Part shown: piece after piece, positions 60,054 to 64,000 of the stretch
How the letters are laid out: every line of letters starts with the position of its first letter
Position numbering within the stretch: the first letter of the stretch is position 1
Program-made: the position numbers and the translations under genes
The notes under the pieces: model-generated
The model's database searches: none
Seen by the model: the letters and a program-made list of their open reading frames with translations, nothing else
Told to the model about the DNA's origin: nothing
DNA from: Lachnospiraceae bacterium
GTDB taxonomy: Bacteria > Bacillota > Clostridia > Lachnospirales > Lachnospiraceae
Length of the DNA: 64,000 nucleotides
Assembly (NCBI GenBank): GCA_910574745.1
Contig: CAJTCE010000011.1
Coordinates: 46,701 to 110,700, forward strand
Reading direction: 5' to 3'

Positions 60054-60086
60054 AGCAGGAAACTGAAAAAGTTATCCTGCTTTTTT
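60054..60086 (+). terminator. Terminator before the relaxase
   Basis: AAGCAGGA (60,054-60,061)/TCCTGCTT (60,075-60,082) with TTTTTT, 36 bp before the relaxase start. It may end the cargo transcript or act as an attenuator. Confidence 0.85.
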
Positions 60087-60121
60087 CAGGCCCAGAATCC
60101 GGGAGAAAGGAGGGCGCACAC

Positions 60122-61711
60122 TTGCCATGCCCGCATTGTAAAATCACCATCATCAAGCGGAGCAACAATGAATCCGCTGTTTCTGCCGCCGCCTACCAGA
60201 GTGGCGAAAAGCTGTTCTCTGAATACGACCAACAGCAGAAATATTATCCCTATAAAACCGAAGTCACCCACAAGGAAATCATGCTCCCGCCCCATGTGCC
60301 GCCGGAGTATGCAGACCGCAACATCCTATGGAACTCTGCCGAAGCACAGGAAAAACAATGGAACTCCCAGCTTGCCCGGAGGTTCGTGCTTGCCATCCCA
60401 AGGGAAATCCCATCGGAACAGCACGCCGACCTTATCCGTGACTACTGCCGGGAGTTTTTTGTTTCTAAAGGCATGATAGCCGATTTTGCCATCCATGACA
60501 AAGGGGACGGCAACCCCCACGCCCATATCCTGCTCACCATGCGGGCGATGGACGAAAAAGGGAAATGGCTCCCCAAATGCCGCAAGGTATACGACCTTGA
60601 CGAAAACGGCGAAAGAATCCGGCTCCCGTCCGGCAGATGGAAAAGCCATAAGGAGAACACCGTGGACTGGAACGACCAGAAATACGCTGAAATCTGGCGG
60701 CAGGGATGGGCGGACACGGCTAACCGTTACTTAGAAGCCAATCACCGCCCGGAACGGCTTGACCTGCGCTCCTATGCCCGACAGGGGATTGATAAAATCC
60801 CCACCGTCCACATGGGGGCAGCCGCCTGCCAGATGGAGAAAAAAGGAATCCAGACCAACATCGGCAACCTGAACCGGGACATTAAAGCCGCCAACTCCCT
60901 CATGCAGTCCATCCGCCAGATGGTGCGCCATTTGAAAGGCTGGATTGCCGATTTAAAGGAGAAAAAAGCCGCCCTGATAGAAGTGTTGCAACAGACGAAG
61001 GAGCCGACCATACCGGAGCTGCTCTCACAGTATTTAGAACTGCGGAGCGGACAGCGTGCCGACTGGACTTCCAGAGGGAAACTGAAAGGCACAGTTGCCG
61101 ACTTCAACAAGGTACAGGCGGCTATGGATTTTTTGCGGAATAAAGAAATCTCCACCGTGGAGAGCCTTGACACCCGGCTGGACGAAATCAGCCAGACCGC
61201 CGTTTCTGTCATGGAGAGCGTGAAAAAAAGCGAGAAGCGTATCAAAGCCATTAACACCATGCTTTCCTATATTGACAAATACGAAGCCACCAAGCCAGTC
61301 CATAAGGAGTACGCCGCTATCGGCTGGAAGAAGAAAAAAGAGCAGTTTGCGGAGAGCCACCGGGAGGAACTGGACGCTTACAATGCCGCCATCCGGTATT
61401 TGAAAGCCAACCTGAAAGGCAACTCTTACTCCCGCAAAGATTTGGAATCCGAACGGGAACAGCTTGCTTCTGCCCTGCCGGAACAGGGGGAGGAGCTGGA
61501 AGCGGTTCAGGCAGATGTAAAAGTGCTGCGGGATGTGCGCCGCTGGCTCAACCAAGTGCTGCCATCTGAACAGTACCGCCAGACCGCCGAGCCGGGGAAG
61601 AAACCGTCCGTACAGGGGAATCTGAAAGGGCGGCAGGAACGCATCCGGCAGGAGCAGGCAGAGAAACGCCAGCCGCCCCGGACACAGAAACAACAGAATA
61701 TGGAACTTTAA
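60122..61711 (+). CDS. MobA/MobL (MobQ) relaxase
   Basis: A 529-residue relaxase, which nicks oriT and pilots single-stranded DNA into the recipient. The catalytic Tyr25 is in SAAAYQSGEK, and the metal-binding HDKGDGNPHAH has His125, His133 and His135. The N-terminal nickase covers about 1-220; the rest is a long coiled-coil, Lys/Glu/Gln-rich. The start is a TTG at 60,122, 8 bp after AAGGAGG; the family N-terminus (PCPHCKITIIKRS) fits it, and earlier in-frame codons do not. It is the central gene of a mobilizable unit. Confidence 0.93.
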   Translation: MPCPHCKITIIKRSNNESAVSAAAYQSGEKLFSEYDQQQKYYPYKTEVTHKEIMLPPHVPPEYADRNILWNSAEAQEKQWNSQLARRFVLAIPREIPSEQHADLIRDYCREFFVSKGMIADFAIHDKGDGNPHAHILLTMRAMDEKGKWLPKCRKVYDLDENGERIRLPSGRWKSHKENTVDWNDQKYAEIWRQGWADTANRYLEANHRPERLDLRSYARQGIDKIPTVHMGAAACQMEKKGIQTNIGNLNRDIKAANSLMQSIRQMVRHLKGWIADLKEKKAALIEVLQQTKEPTIPELLSQYLELRSGQRADWTSRGKLKGTVADFNKVQAAMDFLRNKEISTVESLDTRLDEISQTAVSVMESVKKSEKRIKAINTMLSYIDKYEATKPVHKEYAAIGWKKKKEQFAESHREELDAYNAAIRYLKANLKGNSYSRKDLESEREQLASALPEQGEELEAVQADVKVLRDVRRWLNQVLPSEQYRQTAEPGKKPSVQGNLKGRQERIRQEQAEKRQPPRTQKQQNMEL

Positions 61712-61762
61712 ACAGGCACTTGTTTTGTGATTTGAAATCACTGGCAAGCGCCTGTTTCTTTT
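61710..61762 (+). terminator. Terminator after the relaxase
   Basis: AAACAGGC (61,710-61,717)/GCCTGTTT (61,750-61,757) with inner GTGATTT/AAATCAC hairpin and CTTTT tail. It overlaps the relaxase stop. Confidence 0.8.
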
Positions 61763-61834
61763 GAACAGGATTTATCGGTAACGTGAACGACATTGTGTCG
61801 CTCACGTTGCTGGATTATCAGGAGGGAACGCCTA

Positions 61835-62134
61835 TTGAACGTATTTGAAGCCGTGAAACAGTCCGTCACCACAAGGCAGGCTGCGGAACATTACGGAATA
61901 AAAGTAAACCGGAACGGGATGTGTGTCTGTCCGTTCCATAATGACAAAAACCCAAGCATGAAGGTTGAACGAATGATGAAAGAAACCCCGCACCCCGGCT
62001 GGGACAATGACGATCCATGCCGGGGCTGCCGTTATTACAAGGAGTGTAAGGGAAAGAAACGCCAGTGCCGCAAACGGTTCCGGGCTCTGATCGTAGAACC
62101 CCGCACTTCGGGCCAGCGTGGCCCGAAGTCTTAA
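61835..62134 (+). CDS. Truncated CHC2-type primase zinc finger fused to a Cys-rich tail
   Basis: A 99-residue protein. Residues 1-50 are the start of a DnaG-type CHC2 zinc finger (FEAVKQSVTTRQAAEHYGIK, CPFHNDKNPSM). Instead of the second Cys pair (HCFGC in the family), the sequence changes to PGWDNDDPCRGCRYYKECKG with a basic tail. The start is TTG, 8 bp after GGAGGG. The second half could be a separate gene beginning at the ATGATG near 61,974. It is likely a fusion by deletion; primase activity is doubtful. Confidence 0.7.
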   Translation: MNVFEAVKQSVTTRQAAEHYGIKVNRNGMCVCPFHNDKNPSMKVERMMKETPHPGWDNDDPCRGCRYYKECKGKKRQCRKRFRALIVEPRTSGQRGPKS

Positions 62135-62536
62135 ATGTCCGCCCGGGAACTGACCCGTAACGAGAAGAAAAAAATCCGCTCCCTTGTTACGGGAATGTGT
62201 GCCAACTATGACGAGGAAACCGGGTTGTGCCTTCCCCTTGACACCTCCTGCTATATGCTGACGAAATGCTGGACGGGGGCTTACTGCCGGTATTTTGAAA
62301 AAGCAGTCCTTCCGCTGAATCCGGCACTGGAGGCAGCACTTACCACAGAAAGCATTTCTACGGAGCTTCGTACCTGTGCCGTCTGTGGGAAAGCCTTTTA
62401 CCCGGAGGGACGGCAGACCTACTGTTCCTCCCGCTGTAAGGCGGAGGGAAACCGGAAAAAGAGCCGGGAACGCATGAGAAAAATGCGGGAGAAATCAAAG
62501 GAGGACTGTTACGATTTGCCTCCCGGAAAGGCCTGA
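62135..62536 (+). CDS. Cysteine-rich VLP domain protein
   Basis: A 133-residue protein of the Cys_rich_VLP family (PF14194-like). The first half has ELTRNEKKKIRSLVTGMCAN and CYMLTKCWTGAYCRYFEKAV; the second half is a separate zinc knuckle CAVCGKAFYPEGRQTYCSSRC with a basic Arg/Lys tail. It belongs to conserved genes of Tn1549-like elements with unknown role. The ATG directly follows the previous stop (TAAATG). Confidence 0.83.
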   Translation: MSARELTRNEKKKIRSLVTGMCANYDEETGLCLPLDTSCYMLTKCWTGAYCRYFEKAVLPLNPALEAALTTESISTELRTCAVCGKAFYPEGRQTYCSSRCKAEGNRKKSRERMRKMREKSKEDCYDLPPGKA

Positions 62537-62667
62537 TATTCCGGGCTTTTTTCGGGGCATTTGTGGGGGAGACATACTGCAATCCATTTTCCCCCGGACT
62601 GCTCCCTATTTCGTAACAAACGGTACTTCGGGCCATCATGGCCCGAGGTATGGAAAGGAGGAACCAT

Positions 62668-63255
62668 TTGGAACAGATAAAAGGCTATGAAATCTTAAAA
62701 AGCACTGTCTTTGAAAACAGCCGGGGCTTTGCACTGGGCCATAACCCGGCGGCTCCGTCCCCTTATGTGACCTGGCAGTTTACAGAGGGAAAAGGCGGCC
62801 AGAGGGATTACTACTGGGGGCACTATGGGAACAGCCGGGCCTGGGCAGAAAAGGACTTTGCCCGTCGGGTAGATGATTACAAAGACCTCCAGCAGACGGC
62901 CATCCGAAGCATTTCCGAACAGCCAAAGGAATTTTATCTTTATTATTCCACCCAGCGTCCCATCGACCTGGGGACATTCCCAAAGCCAGCAGGCAATCCG
63001 CCTTTAGAGATCATCAACTATGACGACGACCGGAGGTGTCCCGTAGCAGGCGGCAATATACAGGCGTGGGGCGAACTGACCTATGCAAATCCTCTGACGG
63101 AAAAACAGATGGCGGACTATGAATTGAAGCCCTCCCCGGACAATCCCGACCGGCCCCGCCGTTCCATTACTGCCCGGCTGAAAGAAGCTCCCGCCAGACA
63201 GGAGGCAGATGTCCACAGCCAGAAACTACACCATAAAAATCACGAAGAACGATAG
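62668..63255 (+). CDS. Conjugative-element hypothetical protein, 195 aa
   Basis: A 195-residue protein starting LEQIKGYEILKSTVFENSRG with VTWQFTEGKGGQRDYYWGHYG (about 36-56). The C-terminal part is Pro/Arg-rich. Similar proteins sit beside DUF4316 and relaxase genes in Tn1549-type elements; function is unknown. The start is a TTG (62,668), 6 bp after AAGGAGG; an ATG at 62,650 overlaps the ribosome site. It should be in one transcript with its downstream neighbours. Confidence 0.68.
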   Translation: MEQIKGYEILKSTVFENSRGFALGHNPAAPSPYVTWQFTEGKGGQRDYYWGHYGNSRAWAEKDFARRVDDYKDLQQTAIRSISEQPKEFYLYYSTQRPIDLGTFPKPAGNPPLEIINYDDDRRCPVAGGNIQAWGELTYANPLTEKQMADYELKPSPDNPDRPRRSITARLKEAPARQEADVHSQKLHHKNHEER

Positions 63256-63265
63256 GAGGAACACC

Positions 63266-63448
63266 ATGCACGAAAAAGACAATTATTTAAGGACCGCAGA
63301 GCTTGCCACCGAACAGAACTGCAATATGATTGACGGCGTACCAAACAATACGCCGCTCCCACCCACGCCACCGGAACTGGATAAAAAGCCTCTGGACAAG
63401 GTAAAGGAGCCAAAAGAACACCGCAGGGGCCGGGAACTGGAACGGTAA
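63266..63448 (+). CDS. Small DUF4316-like protein, 60 aa
   Basis: A 60-residue protein with the DUF4316-type core NYLRTAELATEQNCNMIDGV and a Pro-, Lys- and Arg-rich C-terminus (PLPPTPPELDKKPLDKVKEP). Usually this segment is the end of a larger protein, so here it is a stand-alone unit. ATG 63,266 follows TAGGAGGAACACC. Its stop overlaps the mobC start (TAATG). Confidence 0.6.
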   Translation: MHEKDNYLRTAELATEQNCNMIDGVPNNTPLPPTPPELDKKPLDKVKEPKEHRRGRELER

Positions 63449-63789
63449 TGGAAAACCGGAAACGGAACCTCCATCTGCACGTCATGGTCACAGCGGAGGA
63501 AATGGAACAGATCCGCTCCCGCATGACCGAGGCCGGTATTTCCAATACCGGGGCCTATGTGCGAAAAATGGCCTTAAACGGCTATATCCTCCATGTGGAC
63601 CTTGCCCCGGTAAAAGAACTGGTTTCCTTGCAGCGGCGTTGCTCCAACAATCTCAATCAGGTAGCCATACACGCCCACACCTACGGCGTGTACCCGGAAG
63701 AAATCGCCGGACTGCAAAAGGATTATGAAAAGCTGTGGGGCGAGGTGTCAAAGGTATTGCGAGAACTCACAAAACTGGTGGCAAATTAA
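63448..63789 (+). CDS. mobC: MobC-type relaxosome accessory protein
   Basis: A 113-residue MobC family protein. The N-terminal ribbon-helix-helix part is RNLHLHVMVTAEEMEQIRSR, and the conserved LQRRCSNNLNQVAIHAHTYG lies near 66-85. It binds DNA near oriT and helps the relaxase start unwinding. The start shares a base with the DUF4316-like stop. Downstream, at the window end, AAAGGAGG introduces another gene, probably the relaxase of a second, Tn1549-like system. Confidence 0.9.
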   Translation: MENRKRNLHLHVMVTAEEMEQIRSRMTEAGISNTGAYVRKMALNGYILHVDLAPVKELVSLQRRCSNNLNQVAIHAHTYGVYPEEIAGLQKDYEKLWGEVSKVLRELTKLVAN

Positions 63790-63794
63790 AAGAT

Positions 63795-63839
63795 GGGCGG
63801 CAGGCTCCCTTGCTGGGGTTTGCTGCCCGGTCTTTTTTT
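63795..63839 (+). terminator. Terminator after mobC
   Basis: GGGCGGCA (63,795-63,802) pairs with TGCTGCCC (63,821-63,828) with one GU pair, followed by TTTTTTT. Confidence 0.85.
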
Positions 63840-64000
63840 GAATAGAGTAAAATGTAATATTCTTTAAGAATTGACGCAAATACTGTTTAGATAATATGAA
63901 GTGACCTCACATTTGTAGCAACGTGGATTTACCTGTATACTAAGTTTTGGAAAAAACAATGGTAACAGGGATTACCGCATACAAAAGGAGGCCACCTTAT
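63840..64000 (+). other. Window end: promoter region of the next gene
   Basis: 161 bp without a gene start inside the window. TTGACG (63,871-63,876) is followed by GATAATAT, a possible promoter. AAAGGAGG close to 63,987 is a strong ribosome site for a gene starting just outside. Confidence 0.4.

Noticed and set aside
1..64000. tRNA or rRNA genes
   Set aside because: I saw no cloverleaf-like stretch with CCA end or conserved T-loop and no rRNA core sequence. A dedicated tRNA search would be needed to exclude a degenerate copy.

Overview
The window looks like a chromosomal stretch from a gut Clostridia species, most likely Lachnospiraceae. The basis is gene content: a lysine riboswitch on dapA-dapB, class III fructose bisphosphatase, a eukaryote-like type II HisA, DUF1836, YerC, MgtE, and many Lachnospiraceae-style small proteins with strong AGGAGG ribosome sites. 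No rRNA, tRNA, CRISPR array or intact insertion sequence was seen. This placement is inference from families, not from a database search.

Positions 1-26,800 are an ordinary core region: YigZ, MgtE magnesium channel, GH26 mannanase, TypA/BipA, an SSB-like protein, corrinoid adenosyltransferase, riboswitch-dapA-dapB, fbp, a lipoprotein, HisA, cold shock protein, a NiaR-type regulator beside a PF13303 transporter with a structured leader, YerC, a PHP phosphoesterase, DUF1836, a MATE exporter divergent from its PadR regulator, an orphan NMT1-type binding protein, PspA-SPFH, a PcrA-type helicase and a 23S rRNA uracil methyltransferase.

Positions 26,800-55,200 are an accessory region with scars of transfer (a decayed conjugative-element regulator, a response-regulator tail, GNAT and HEAT-like pseudogenes, a permease tail). 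It carries two envelope-stress modules, each built as response regulator, intramembrane-sensing kinase, ABC ATPase and FtsX-type permease (30.4-35.5 kb and 49.7-54.5 kb). Each module has its own repeated operator: direct ACATTT repeats 11 bp apart for the first, direct TTACAGTAA repeats 11 bp apart for the second. The second operator, together with the last codons of a kinase gene, is duplicated in front of a separate polyprenyl synthase, membrane protein, metallophosphoesterase, lone receiver, mini membrane protein and lipoprotein cluster (45.2-49.4 kb). This looks like an inducible lipid-carrier/envelope-defence operon and is the best candidate here for an undescribed system. Between the modules lie single-gene cargo (VOC, PNPOx, GNAT) and a DUF990-type ABC exporter behind a leader peptide and three terminators, with a WYL regulator, 3-methyladenine glycosylase and MFS exporter.

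Positions 55,200-64,000 belong to a mobilizable or conjugative element: XRE regulator, RepA_N-like protein, DUF3847, a hairpin-rich tract with an RSF1010-like nic core, three inserted cargo genes (lipoprotein, SnoaL-like, methyltransferase), a MobQ-type relaxase, a truncated CHC2 primase zinc finger, Cys-rich VLP, a DUF4316-like protein and a MobC accessory protein. The element continues past the window. Short TTCCAGTTTG-type palindromic borders follow several cargo genes both here and at 37-38 kb, hinting at cassette-like acquisition.
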